Shown here: positions 39,488-47,339 of the stretch, one piece after another | Layout: each line of letters starts with the position of its first letter | Numbering within the stretch: the first letter of the stretch is position 1 | Assembly (NCBI RefSeq): GCF_008630535.1 | Contig: NZ_VWPH01000003.1 | Location: forward strand, 124,001-188,000 | Origin: Saccharopolyspora hirsuta | Lineage (GTDB): Bacteria > Actinomycetota > Actinomycetes > Mycobacteriales > Pseudonocardiaceae | DNA length: 64,000 nucleotides | Reading direction: 5' to 3' | Program-made: the position numbers and the translations under genes | Notes under the pieces: model-generated | The model's database searches: none | The model's input: the letters and a program-made list of their open reading frames with translations, nothing else | What the model was told of the DNA's origin: nothing

Positions 39488-39996
39488 TCACGGCCAGAAG
39501 GGCCGCCATGGTGTGCACCATGGCGGCCCTTCGCGTTCCGTGCGCAATCCGGCGTCGCCTCGTGCCCTGGGAGCGGCAAACCGTTGTCGTCGACGCTCCG
39601 CTCTCGCTCCTTCATCTCCGCCTCGAAAACGTGTCGCCGACCTTGTAGCAGCAGGTCGCGGGCTCGCTGTTCGTGTTCGCGGAAGCAGCGCCAGTAACCG
39701 TCGTCGAATTCCTCGACGACCTGGAACGTCCACCGCCCGGCGATGACGTTGCGGCCGACGAGCTCGCACTTGATCGTGTCGGCCAGCTCGCCTTGGCCGC
39801 AGTCCTTCAGGGCCGCCACAGCTGCGGAGAGGGCCGCGGCACCGGAACCGATCAGCTGGTGGAACTCGTAGAGGTGCCCACGTGCTCGCTCGATGGTTTC
39901 CAGTGCCTCGGTGAGCTTGCCAACCGCAGCCACCGTCGCGTCGTCAACGCCTTCCGGGCGCTGGTGCTCGAGTGCTGGCCGATCCGCGACGTCCAT
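39472..39996 (-). CDS. Uncharacterised AICE cargo protein
   Basis: A 174-residue protein, convergent with the glycosyltransferase and overlapping its 3' end by 16 bases. Residues 25-75 are an amphipathic helical hairpin (VGKLTEALETIERARGHLYEFHQLIGSGAAALSAAVAAL); then WTFQVVEEFDDGYWRCFREHEQRARDLLLQGRR. The last 20 residues are read through the terminator hairpin of the glycosyltransferase and are low-complexity. Not recognised. Confidence 0.65.
   Translation of the reverse strand: MDVADRPALEHQRPEGVDDATVAAVGKLTEALETIERARGHLYEFHQLIGSGAAALSAAVAALKDCGQGELADTIKCELVGRNVIAGRWTFQVVEEFDDGYWRCFREHEQRARDLLLQGRRHVFEAEMKERERSVDDNGLPLPGHEATPDCARNAKGRHGAHHGGPSGRDQRPG
39498..39531 (+). terminator. Perfect 16-bp hairpin after the AICE glycosyltransferase
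   Basis: AAGGGCCGCCATGGTG pairs exactly with CACCATGGCGGCCCTT around TG, 10 bases past the stop. It lies inside the coding end of the convergent gene. Confidence 0.88.
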
Positions 39997-40119
39997 GCGG
40001 CCATGGTGAGCTCGCGTGGCGCGCTTAGCCTGTTGAGCCTCCCGCCTGGCCTATACCGAGGTATGGGCCAGCGCCTCTCAGGGCCGCTACGGCGATCTGA
40101 GAGCGCCTTGAAATCGCTT

Positions 40120-40335
40120 CTAAGGCGCGCGGGTGTCGTCGGGTGCCGAAGCTGCGTCTAGAGCTGTTTCCCCTGGCATAGGCGTCGCCAGCAAGTCAAC
40201 GAGTGCCTCCAGCCTTCGCGCGAGCCGGGCTCGCTGCTCCTGCGTGACCTCGCCGCGGGGCAGCGCGAAAGCAACTTCGTCCAGTTCCCACTGGGCAGCG
40301 CGAAGCACGACGGCCAGGCGCGCGTTCTCGGACAT
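40120..40335 (-). CDS. Small helical protein, uncharacterised
   Basis: A 71-residue acidic-to-neutral protein with two helices (LAVVLRAAQWELDEVAFAL and TQEQRARLARRLEALVDLLATP) and a disordered tail. Not recognised. It is divergent from the small GntR gene at 40427; the CTCTAG-containing region lies between the two. Confidence 0.6.
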   Translation of the reverse strand: MSENARLAVVLRAAQWELDEVAFALPRGEVTQEQRARLARRLEALVDLLATPMPGETALDAASAPDDTRAP

Positions 40336-40349
40336 GCCAAGCAGGGTAG

Positions 40350-40400
40350 ACGACTATGTACGTCTCTAGACATCTCTAGTCGTAGAGGTTCATCCGTACA
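40350..40400. promoter_or_regulatory. Putative operator region upstream of the small GntR gene
   Basis: ACGACTA (40350-40356) and TAGTCGT (40377-40383) form an inverted repeat around TCTCTAGACATCTCTAG; TGTACG and CGTACA flank a wider region. The CTCTAG words recur in the CTAG-rich region at 31342-31445. Confidence 0.5.
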
Positions 40401-40426
40401 GGTCAGCGGGTATCCAGGCTGGGGTC

Positions 40427-40681
40427 ATGTCCTGGAATGACCGGTCCGACCGCATCAACCACGACGGCCCGACCACCGTATGGCGGCAAGTTGCCGACGA
40501 CATCACGGCCGACATCGAGTCGGGCGAGCTGTCGCCGGGCTCCCGCTTGCCGAGCGAGGCTGAGCTTGCCGAGTTGTACGGGGTCGCTCGCGGAACCATT
40601 CGGCGAGCGGTGGTGGCGTTGGTCGAATCTGACGCGGTGACTGTGGTGCATGGTCGCGGTACGTTCGTGGCTGCTAAGTAG
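40427..40681 (+). CDS. Minimal GntR-type winged-helix regulator
   Basis: An 84-residue protein made of one GntR DNA-binding domain only: VWRQVADDITADIESGELSPGSRLPSEAELAELYGVARGTIRRAVVALVESDAVTVVHGRGTFVAAK. No effector domain follows; the frame stops cleanly after the wing. Such stand-alone GntR heads are common in AICEs. It may act on the CTCTAG sites upstream of itself and in the transfer region (inference). Confidence 0.9.
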   Translation: MSWNDRSDRINHDGPTTVWRQVADDITADIESGELSPGSRLPSEAELAELYGVARGTIRRAVVALVESDAVTVVHGRGTFVAAK

Positions 40682-40718
40682 GCCTGGCATGGGCGGGGCG
40701 AGCAGCGAGGACTGAAGC

Positions 40719-41066
40719 ATGCTTGAGACCGGAAGCAGCGAGGACGCGATTCGCAGCAGCAATCCTGACAGCGTCGAGGGAATCGTGCTGCGACTCGCAG
40801 CATTCGGCATACAGGTCAGCGAACCGCAGCAGGCTGCGTTCTCAGGGCTGTCCTTTGACCAGGCGCTCCGCTTGGTCGAAGTTGGTGAGCTTTTCCAGAT
40901 CAGAGACTGCCTGCACGACCTGCGCGTAAACACCGAGAACGTAGATGAGCACTTGGCGAACGTCGCCAGCAACACGTCCAACCTCAACACGATGACCCAG
41001 CACCTGGGGGCCGTCGTAAGCGAGCTCGAATCCAAGTCCGCTCAGCCGGAACAGGGCTCCCTGTAG
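40719..41066 (+). CDS. Uncharacterised small protein near attR
   Basis: A 115-residue protein. Residues 20-65 look globular (VEGIVLRLAAFGIQVSEPQQAAFSGLSFDQALRLVEVGELF) and the second half is a coiled-coil-like helix (LRVNTENVDEHLANVASNTSNLNTMTQHLGAVVSEL). Not recognised. It starts 37 bases after the small GntR gene with no terminator between, so the two are likely co-transcribed; it is the last gene of the element. Confidence 0.65.
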   Translation: MLETGSSEDAIRSSNPDSVEGIVLRLAAFGIQVSEPQQAAFSGLSFDQALRLVEVGELFQIRDCLHDLRVNTENVDEHLANVASNTSNLNTMTQHLGAVVSELESKSAQPEQGSL

Positions 41067-41123
41067 CCCACAGGTGCGACGACCTTCGCTGCCTGGGGCC
41101 GACTTCAGCTGCGCGACTTTCTC

Positions 41124-41144
41124 GGTCTCAGTTCTGGTCTCATT
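41124..41144 (+). promoter_or_regulatory. Putative integrase arm-type sites, right end
   Basis: GGTCTCAGTT (41124-41133) and GGTCTCATT (41136-41144) repeat the left-end pair with the same 12-base spacing, 92 bases inside attR. Confidence 0.6.
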
Positions 41145-41236
41145 CGCCTTCGTCCGCGACCGTTCAGCGGTGTCCGCGAGAGCCTCCGACCGACCCATAC
41201 GGACAGAACGAACCGCACAAAACGGAAGATCGCAGA

Positions 41237-41292
41237 CCTTGAAAGCGAGCGTCGCGAGAGCGACCGGGGGTTCGAATCCCCCCGCTTCCGCT
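41237..41292 (+). repeat. attR, 56-bp direct repeat of tRNA-Ser 3' half
   Basis: It is identical to 26816-26871. The upstream bases no longer match a tRNA, so this is the displaced 3' end, not a gene. Downstream to 41612 no gene is evident, only the weak hairpin near 41308-41344. Confidence 0.96.
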
Positions 41293-41612
41293 TAGCTGAC
41301 CAGCACGCACAGGTCCCGGCGGGGATCTCCCCCTTCGGGCCCTGTGCCCTGCGAGTCGCGTTCACCTTGGCCATTGACCGCTTCTTCTGCATCGTGGCCG
41401 GTGGCGGGGAGCGCAACCCCCTTCGCGGGCTCACGTGCAGCACTTACGCGTTGACCTCCTGCGATGTGCTGGAGGCGCTCGCTTGGTGTAGCGAGAACCA
41501 GGCGACCCCCGGTTGTTTCGTGCTCCACGCCGCTTCCTGGACCAACCACGGCTACCTCAGCATGCCGCCATGGTGCCGGGCTCCGGAGCCGCGGAGGGGT
41601 ATCCGCCGGGTG

Positions 41613-42197
41613 TCAGCGGCGGACCGGGTAGGTGAGGTGGAGGGCTCGGCGGCCTTGGATCACGGTGGGGTCTTCGAGGAGGAGGTGCCCCCGGTCGAGC
41701 TTGGTGAAGTGGGGGACGCCTTCGCCGAACAGGACCGGTACGAGGCTGACGCGGACCTCGTCGACCAGGTCGAGGTCGAGGGCCTGCTGGATGATGTTGG
41801 CGCTGGCGATCGTGATGTCCTTGCCGCCAGCGATCTTCCGCGCCTCGGCGATCGCCGCCTCGACTCCGCTCGCGAAGGTCGTCCTCGGCCACCGCTCGGC
41901 GTCGGCCGGGGTGTTGTGGGTGACCACGACGACCGGGGCGCCGCACGGGTGCGCGTCGTTCCAGCCGTGCGCGATGTCGAACAGCCGTCGGCCCGCGACG
42001 AGCGCTCCGACGTTGCCGGTCAGGTCTCGCAGCGCCTCCGCGCTGGCCTCGTCGACCTGGAACGCGATGTCCTCGTTGCCGCTCGGCACGGACACCTCAC
42101 CGGCGCCGTACCAGTCGAAGAGCTCGGCGAAGTGGTCGTCGGGGTCGGCCACGTAGCCGTCCAGGGACATCGTCACGTGCGTGAAGACCTTGCCCAT
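41613..42197 (-). CDS. RibD C-terminal/dihydrofolate-reductase-like protein
   Basis: A 194-residue DHFR-like protein: VFTHVTMSLDGYVADPDD opens the fold, ALVAGRRLFDIAHGW and VVVTHNTPADAERWPRTTF bind NADPH, and IASANIIQQALDLDLVDEVRVSLVPVLFGEGVPHF is the conserved end. Actinobacteria carry many such stand-alone reductases; they are not the folate enzyme, and substrates are mostly unknown. ATG 42197 is preferred to an upstream frame extension. Confidence 0.92.
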   Translation of the reverse strand: MGKVFTHVTMSLDGYVADPDDHFAELFDWYGAGEVSVPSGNEDIAFQVDEASAEALRDLTGNVGALVAGRRLFDIAHGWNDAHPCGAPVVVVTHNTPADAERWPRTTFASGVEAAIAEARKIAGGKDITIASANIIQQALDLDLVDEVRVSLVPVLFGEGVPHFTKLDRGHLLLEDPTVIQGRRALHLTYPVRR

Positions 42198-42325
42198 CGT
42201 GGTGCTCCTCAGGTAGCGGGTTACCACCTGTCCAGACCAGGCAGGCCGGTATTTCTCATCGGCGGCCGCTGGCTGCGTCCCCGTTTCGCAGCGGGCGGGG
42301 CGGGGGTTCGGGCACACTGCGAGCG

Positions 42326-42949
42326 GTGAGCTTCCGCGATCAGGTCCCGACTTCTGAGCAGATCGAGGCGCTGGACCACGAGTTGCGGGTCAGCCCGGGC
42401 ACCGCCTACGGCGACGAGGTCTCCGCCGTGCTCGACTGGTTGCGCGAGGAGCGGCCGAACGGCGGGGCGCACCTGGCGCGGTTCCGGTTCGGTCCGCACC
42501 CGGTGCTCGACTGGTTCGCCACCCGGAACCGGTTGCCCGAGCTGAACTGCATGCTCGACCACCCCGTCGTGCGCGGCACCCTCCCCGCCGAGTTCCAGCA
42601 GCCGTTCCCGCTCCCCGAAGCCGCGGAGCGCTATCGGCGGGGCTGGATCCCGGGCGTGTCGATGCAGCTCAGCAGGGAGTGGGCGTGGAGCTTGTACGCC
42701 GGTGGCATGCACACGTCCGTCGATCTGACGTTGACCGCGGAAGAGCGGGAGCAACGCGCCCACCGCGCCATCGACGCCGGGCAGGCGCTGTACTCGGCCT
42801 TGTTCCGCGACCGGTACGCCGCCATCAACGTGTACAGGACGCCGGACCCGTGGTGCGCGTGGTTCCCGGGCCTGTTCAACAGCACGTGGGCCGCCTACGA
42901 CCTGGACGAGCGGACGTTGCTGTTGCTGTGCGTCACCGACATGGACTGA
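42326..42949 (+). CDS. Uncharacterised 207-residue protein
   Basis: Not recognised. The GTG-started protein is soluble with many aromatic residues (LYSALFRDRYAAINVYRTPDPWCAWFPGLFNSTWAAYDLDERTLLLLCVTDMD) and an HPVLDWFATRNRLPELN segment. No signal, membrane helix or known motif is seen. It is divergent from the RibD-like gene and followed by 121 bases with no feature. Confidence 0.7.
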   Translation: MSFRDQVPTSEQIEALDHELRVSPGTAYGDEVSAVLDWLREERPNGGAHLARFRFGPHPVLDWFATRNRLPELNCMLDHPVVRGTLPAEFQQPFPLPEAAERYRRGWIPGVSMQLSREWAWSLYAGGMHTSVDLTLTAEEREQRAHRAIDAGQALYSALFRDRYAAINVYRTPDPWCAWFPGLFNSTWAAYDLDERTLLLLCVTDMD

Positions 42950-43070
42950 GCGGCGCGTTCAGGCCAGGCCCGCGTCGCCGCCAGCTGCTCCTGCAAGCCG
43001 CGTGCACGGATGATCGCCGCGCTTCGGGCATGACCTGATTCTGCCGCGCAGCTTGAGAAGTGCGCCGCGC

Positions 43071-43874
43071 TCAGCGCTCCTCGGTGAGGAAGGTCAGGAC
43101 GGCTTCCAGGAACTCCGGTTGGGCTTCGACGTTGGCCATGTGGACCGTCGGGAGGATGGTGAGGCTCGCGCCGGGGACGATCTCGGCGAGCTCCTTGCCG
43201 TGGGCGGCGGACGTGACGGTGTCGTGCTCGCCCGCGATGACCAGCGTCGGGGCCTCGATGAGCGCGGCCGTGCGGCGCAGGTCGTAGTCGCGCACCGCTG
43301 CCCAACTACCGGCCACCCCCTCGCGCTTCGTGGCGAGCAGGGTGCGGCGGAAGGGCTCGACGACCTCGTCCTGCAGCATGTGGGGCGGGAACCAGTTGTT
43401 CAGGAACCTCTCCGCGGTGGCCCGCATGTCGGGGGCCGCCAGGAGGTCGGCGATCGGCTGGTCCCACTGGTCGGCAGGGCCGAGGTTCGCCGCGGTGTTG
43501 GAGAGCACCAGGCGGTCGACGCGCTCCGGGACGTGGATCCCCAACCACTGCGCGACGATCCCGCCCAGGGACAGGCCAAGCACGTGCACCCGCTGCAGGC
43601 CCAGGGCGTCCAGCAGCTCCACCACGTCGCGGCCCAGCCGGTCCAGGGAGTACGGGCCGCTCGGGACGTCGGAGGCGCCGTGGCCGCGCGCGTCGTAGCG
43701 CAGCACCCGGAAGTGCTCGGTGAGCGCGGGCACCTGGCCGTCCCACATGTGGAGGTCCGTCCCGATGGAGTTCGAGAGCAGCAGCACCGGCTTGTCCCGG
43801 TCCCCGTCGAAGCGGTAGGCGATGCGGACGCCGTCGCCGGTGGTGATCCCCATGTCAGCGTTCTCAGCGGTCAT
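43071..43874 (-). CDS. pcaD: 3-oxoadipate enol-lactonase-like alpha/beta hydrolase (PcaD-like)
   Basis: A 267-residue alpha/beta hydrolase matching PcaD: oxyanion region LLLSNSIGTDLHMWDGQVPAL, YDARGHGAS, nucleophile elbow GLSLGG, acid in AGEHDTVT and histidine in TVHMANVEAQPEF. PcaD opens 3-oxoadipate enol-lactone in the protocatechuate branch of the beta-ketoadipate pathway. No other pca gene is in the window, so a different lactone or ester substrate is possible. It is divergent from a LysR gene with a LysR-type site between them. Confidence 0.85.
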   Translation of the reverse strand: MTAENADMGITTGDGVRIAYRFDGDRDKPVLLLSNSIGTDLHMWDGQVPALTEHFRVLRYDARGHGASDVPSGPYSLDRLGRDVVELLDALGLQRVHVLGLSLGGIVAQWLGIHVPERVDRLVLSNTAANLGPADQWDQPIADLLAAPDMRATAERFLNNWFPPHMLQDEVVEPFRRTLLATKREGVAGSWAAVRDYDLRRTAALIEAPTLVIAGEHDTVTSAAHGKELAEIVPGASLTILPTVHMANVEAQPEFLEAVLTFLTEER

Positions 43875-43910
43875 GCGCTCAGCCTATGGAGCCCTCCTGC
43901 AGACAGCTAT

Positions 43911-43934
43911 TACAAAGATCGGACGGTCCTTGTA
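43911..43934. promoter_or_regulatory. LysR-type operator
   Basis: TACAAAG (43911-43917) and CTTGTA (43929-43934) form an inverted repeat with 11 bases between, centred in the 73-base region between the divergent PcaD-like and LysR genes. The size and AT ends fit a LysR recognition site. Confidence 0.65.
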
Positions 43935-43947
43935 GATTGCTTGGACA

Positions 43948-44883
43948 ATGTTCACGCTCCACGAGTTGCAGTGCTTCAACGCCGTCGTGCTCGACGGCGG
44001 GTTCCAGGCCGCCGCCGAGCGGCTGCACCGCTCCCACCCCTCGGTGTTCGCAGCGGTCTCCAAGCTGGAGCGCCAGCTGGGCCTGGAGCTGCTGGACCGC
44101 TCGGGCTACCGGGTTCAGCTCACCGAGGCGGGGCGCGCCTTCCACCGCAAGGTGCGCTTCCTGCTGCACGAGGCCGAGGAGCTGCAGACCTACGCCGCGC
44201 AGCTGGCGATGGGCGAAGAGGCCGAACTGCGCGTGGTGTTCGGAGACCTGTGCCCGCTGCCACCGGTGCTGGAGCTGCTCAGCCGCTTCTTCGCGGAACG
44301 CCCGCAGACACGGCTGCACCTGCAGTTCGAGACGATCACCGGCCCGTGGGAGCGGCTGCTGGAGGACGAGGCCGACCTCATCGTGCACCGCGTCCCCAAG
44401 AGCGACGTGCGGATGGAGTGGATCGACCTCGGCCGCGTCGCGCTGGTGCCCGTCGTGGCGCCCGGTTTCCTGCCCTTCCCGCCGGACACCGACATCACGC
44501 CGCAGCGGATGCAGACCTTCACCCAGTGCGTGGTCCGGGATTCGGCGCGGAACCCGTTCGAGCAGGGCCACTTCCTGGTCGAGGGCGCGCCCCGGAGCTC
44601 GGTGCCGGACCACCTCATGAAGAAGGAGCTGATCCTGCACGGCATGGCCTGGGGGCACCTGCCGCGGTTCCTGATCGAGCAGGAGCTGCGCGACGGGCGC
44701 CTGCTCTCCATCGCCGGGCGGCACTTCCCCGGCGTGGTCGAGGACCTCTCCGCGGCGCGCCGCCGCGACCGGCCGCACGGACCGGTCGCCGACCAGCTGT
44801 GGGACTTCCTGGCCAGCAACGCGCCGGTCCTGCGGCCGGGGCTGGGCCGGGTGGCCCGGATGAAGAGGCCACCGGCGGGCTAG
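43948..44883 (+). CDS. LysR-family regulator
   Basis: A 311-residue LysR protein: the N-terminal winged helix (LHELQCFNAVVLDGGFQAAAERLHRSHPSVFAAVSKLERQLGLELLDRSGYRVQLTEAG) and a C-terminal periplasmic-binding-like effector domain. It is divergent from the PcaD-like hydrolase gene and probably activates it in response to a substrate-derived ligand. The C-terminal end (RMKRPPAG) is close to the next gene's promoter, 47 bases ahead of the VanX-like gene. Confidence 0.93.
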   Translation: MFTLHELQCFNAVVLDGGFQAAAERLHRSHPSVFAAVSKLERQLGLELLDRSGYRVQLTEAGRAFHRKVRFLLHEAEELQTYAAQLAMGEEAELRVVFGDLCPLPPVLELLSRFFAERPQTRLHLQFETITGPWERLLEDEADLIVHRVPKSDVRMEWIDLGRVALVPVVAPGFLPFPPDTDITPQRMQTFTQCVVRDSARNPFEQGHFLVEGAPRSSVPDHLMKKELILHGMAWGHLPRFLIEQELRDGRLLSIAGRHFPGVVEDLSAARRRDRPHGPVADQLWDFLASNAPVLRPGLGRVARMKRPPAG

Positions 44884-44930
44884 GAGTCGCTCGCAGCGCC
44901 GGGTGGGACGAGCGGGGTTAGCGTGGCGGG

Positions 44931-45791
44931 ATGACCCGACGGCTCCTCTCGGCAGCGGCGTTCGCGCTGGTAGCGGCGGCGTGCGGGACGACCGCGCCAC
45001 CCGCTCCGGCACCGCCGCCACCCGCTCCGGCACCGCCGCCACCCGCGCCCAGCTCTCCTGCGCCGAGCCCGACGCCCACGCCGGAGGTCGAGCACGCGCC
45101 GCCCGGTTTCGTGCGGCTGCGCGACGTCGACCCCTCGATCGTCGAGGAGATCCGCTACGCGACGCCGCACAACTTCACCGGCGATCCGGTGCCGGGCTAC
45201 GACGAGCCGATGTGCGTCGTGACGCAGCCGCTCGCCGAAGCGCTCCGCGCGGCGCAGCAACGATTCACGAGCCAGGGCTACACCCTCAAGGTCTACGACT
45301 GCTACCGGCCGCAGCGCGCCGACGGGCACTTCGTCGCGTGGGCGGAGGACGTCGACGACCAGCGCATGAAGGACGAGTTCTACCCGGGCCTGGACAAGTC
45401 GCGGCTGTTCGCCGACGGCTACATCGCCGAGAGGTCCGGGCACAGCCGGGGCAGCTCGGTCGATTTGACGCTCGTGCGGCTGCCCGTCAGCCCCCAGCGC
45501 CCCTACGTGCCTGGCGAGCCGCTGACCTCGTGCACCGCCCCGGCCGGGCAGCGGTTCCCGGACAACAGCATCGACATGGGAACCGGTTACGACTGCTTCG
45601 ACAGCCGGTCGCACACCGACGACCCGCGCGTGACCGGCGAGGCCGCGGCCAACCGGAACCTGCTGCGCGACGTGCTCACCTCGGTCGGCCTGAAGAACTA
45701 CGCCTACGAGTGGTGGCACTTCAACCTGCCCCGCGAACCGTTCCCGGACCGGTACTTCGACTTCCCGGTGAACAGCGCGGCCTTCCGGTGA
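44931..45791 (+). CDS. D-Ala-D-Ala dipeptidase-like lipoprotein (VanX/DdpX, peptidase M15D)
   Basis: A 286-residue lipoprotein with lipobox AAAC near residue 18 and a Pro/Ala-rich linker (about 20-50, APPPPAPAP repeats). The catalytic domain follows: VYDCYRPQRA, SGHSRGSSVDLTLV with two of the zinc ligands, and YEWWHFNL with the catalytic glutamate and last histidine. VanX-type enzymes cut D-Ala-D-Ala. The exported form suggests peptidoglycan turnover or dipeptide recycling rather than glycopeptide resistance; no vanHA genes are nearby. Confidence 0.92.
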   Translation: MTRRLLSAAAFALVAAACGTTAPPAPAPPPPAPAPPPPAPSSPAPSPTPTPEVEHAPPGFVRLRDVDPSIVEEIRYATPHNFTGDPVPGYDEPMCVVTQPLAEALRAAQQRFTSQGYTLKVYDCYRPQRADGHFVAWAEDVDDQRMKDEFYPGLDKSRLFADGYIAERSGHSRGSSVDLTLVRLPVSPQRPYVPGEPLTSCTAPAGQRFPDNSIDMGTGYDCFDSRSHTDDPRVTGEAAANRNLLRDVLTSVGLKNYAYEWWHFNLPREPFPDRYFDFPVNSAAFR

Positions 45792-45794
45792 CCG

Positions 45795-46490
45795 CTAGCG
45801 CAGCCGCTCGGCCAGGCGGGCCCTCAGCGGCTCGTAGTCGTGGTCGGGGAAGATCTCCGGCAGCGCTTCGAGCATGTCCGCCAACCGGTCCGGTGTGCGG
45901 TCGTACTCCTCGGTTCCCAGCGGCGCTTCGGTGAAGAGGTGCTGCCAGTCGTAAGCACCCTTGGTGATGCGCAGCGCTTCGAGGTAACCGGGGTAGTCGA
46001 GGTCCATCTTCCAGAGCCGGCTGTGCGAGTCCGAGTACCAGACCTCGGGGTTCCCCACCCCGGGTTGGAGCCGGATCGCGGCGAAGTGACCGGCGCCGGT
46101 GACCGGGCCCTCGTCGATGACCCGGAGCTCCGCGCCCACCCGGCGCTCGGCCTCGGAGTGCAGCGACGACTCGAAGCTCGGCGGGTCCTCGTGGACGAGC
46201 AGCGCGAGCGGTGTGAGGTGGAACTCGCCCGCCACCCACGCGTGCGGACCGGCTGTCTGCCACTGGCGACCGAGCTCGGCGAAGCGGATGTTGAGCTCGC
46301 ACAACGACCGGTCCAGGCTGATGCCCTCCCAGTCCTCCAAGTCGTCGAACGACCCGGAGGCGTCGGTGGCTTCCAGCTGAACGTCCCCCTGGTGCTCGTA
46401 GGACACCTCGATCGCCGGGTTCTCGTCCAACGCGCGGACGACCTCGAGCCAGCTCCGCTCGTACGCCGTCGGCTCGGTGAAGTCGGTCAT
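45795..46490 (-). CDS. Uncharacterised 231-residue protein
   Basis: Not recognised. The acidic, soluble protein has a mixed alpha/beta look; landmarks are YERSWLEVVRALDENPAIEV, FDDLEDWEGISLDRSLCELNIRFAELGRQW and RLWKMDLDYPGYLEALRITKGAYDWQHLFTEAPL. The aromatic, acidic pattern and the last segment resemble SUKH/SMI1-like immunity proteins, but this is a weak impression. ATG 46490 is preferred because the 18 codons before it look non-coding. Only 3 bases separate its end from the VanX-like gene. Confidence 0.65.
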   Translation of the reverse strand: MTDFTEPTAYERSWLEVVRALDENPAIEVSYEHQGDVQLEATDASGSFDDLEDWEGISLDRSLCELNIRFAELGRQWQTAGPHAWVAGEFHLTPLALLVHEDPPSFESSLHSEAERRVGAELRVIDEGPVTGAGHFAAIRLQPGVGNPEVWYSDSHSRLWKMDLDYPGYLEALRITKGAYDWQHLFTEAPLGTEEYDRTPDRLADMLEALPEIFPDHDYEPLRARLAERLR

Positions 46491-46581
46491 CCTCGGTCTC
46501 CTGTCCCGTGCACCCTCGGCGGCGCGGCCCTGCCAGCTCATCACATCCCGGCGGCGCGGTGGGCGGATTCCGACCAGTCCG

Positions 46582-47262
46582 CTAGTAGTCGAGGGTCGGG
46601 TACCAGTCGCCGCGGCCCCGGGGCGTCAGGTCGAGGACGTGCCAGACCGGGGTCAGGAGATCGATGCCGCGCTCGTCGATCTCCTCGGACATGCGGGGGT
46701 GCGCCGAGTAGACGTGGCGCACCGCGCCGCTGTCGTCGCGGGTGAACACCGACACCGCCGAATCCTGACCGCCCTCCTCGTCCTCGCTGGCCAGGTCGCG
46801 CTTGAACGTGCTCTTCGCAGCGCTGAGCAGGCGCAGCCCCGACCAGCCCCGATTCCGGGCGTGCTCGCGCAGCGCAGGCAGGTCGGCCGCGGCCACGATC
46901 GCGAAATCCACGTTCCGCCCCAGGTGGTGGGCGACCCCGTTGAACCCGTCGACCCACATCGTGCACATCGGACACGGCTCGGTCTGCGCCTTGCCGTACA
47001 TGAGGTGGTAGACGACGAGATCGCGGTCCGGCCCGGTGAACAGCTCGCTCAACCGCACCTCCCGCACCGGCTCATCACCGGCGTCCAGATCCGCCGGGCC
47101 CTCCTCGAACGCGTAGTCGTCGACGACCGGCCCCAGCGGGAGCCGACGGCGCTGGTCGGCGACCCGCTCGCGGTGCCGCATCAACTCGATCTCGGCCTCG
47201 CGCAGCTCCTCCCGGGCGCGGACGTACTCGGCCGTCTCCCCGGCGAGATTGGTCTGGCGCAT
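46582..47262 (-). CDS. DUF899 family thioredoxin-like protein
   Basis: A 226-residue protein with the DUF899 pattern: an N-terminal long helix (EYVRAREELREAEIELMRHRERVADQRRRLPLGP), DLVVYHLMYGKAQTEPCPMCTMWVDGFNG (a thioredoxin-like CxxC, CPMC) and the C-terminal RDDSGAVRHVYSAHPRMSE...WHVLDLTPRGRG...YP. Members are thought to be thiol-disulfide redox proteins; the function is unproved. It is followed on the same strand by the unknown gene ending at 45795, 92 bases on. Confidence 0.9.
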   Translation of the reverse strand: MRQTNLAGETAEYVRAREELREAEIELMRHRERVADQRRRLPLGPVVDDYAFEEGPADLDAGDEPVREVRLSELFTGPDRDLVVYHLMYGKAQTEPCPMCTMWVDGFNGVAHHLGRNVDFAIVAAADLPALREHARNRGWSGLRLLSAAKSTFKRDLASEDEEGGQDSAVSVFTRDDSGAVRHVYSAHPRMSEEIDERGIDLLTPVWHVLDLTPRGRGDWYPTLDY

Positions 47263-47339
47263 GGCTCCCCCTCCCCTCAGCTGCCCCCATCGTCTGCTCC
47301 GGCAGCGGGGATCGCCAGGTCACAGGGTCGAGGCGGGGC

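Larger units (their letters stand above)
26816..41292. mobile_element. AICE (actinomycete integrative and conjugative element), about 14.4 kb
   Basis: The element is bounded by 56-bp direct repeats derived from tRNA-Ser(UGA). It encodes an integrase next to attL, an excisionase, a prim-pol and a DUF3631 ATPase for replication, an FtsK-type translocase with Spd-like membrane proteins for double-strand conjugal transfer, and GntR-type regulators. This is the pSAM2/pSE211 architecture with the prim-pol replication type. All hallmark genes are full length, so the element is probably functional. A chromosomal MarR gene lies left of it and a RibD-like gene right of it. Confidence 0.95.

Noticed and set aside
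41237..41292. Second tRNA-Ser gene at attR
   Set aside because: Only the 3' half of the tRNA is present; acceptor 5' strand and D arm are missing.
41074..41295. Frame running through attR
   Set aside because: It is made of tRNA-derived repeat sequence and intergenic DNA; the same residues can be read through the left tRNA gene.
44931..45791. Glycopeptide (vancomycin) resistance locus around the VanX-like gene
   Set aside because: No VanH, VanA-type ligase or VanRS genes are adjacent, and the enzyme carries a lipoprotein signal, so a wall-turnover role is more likely.
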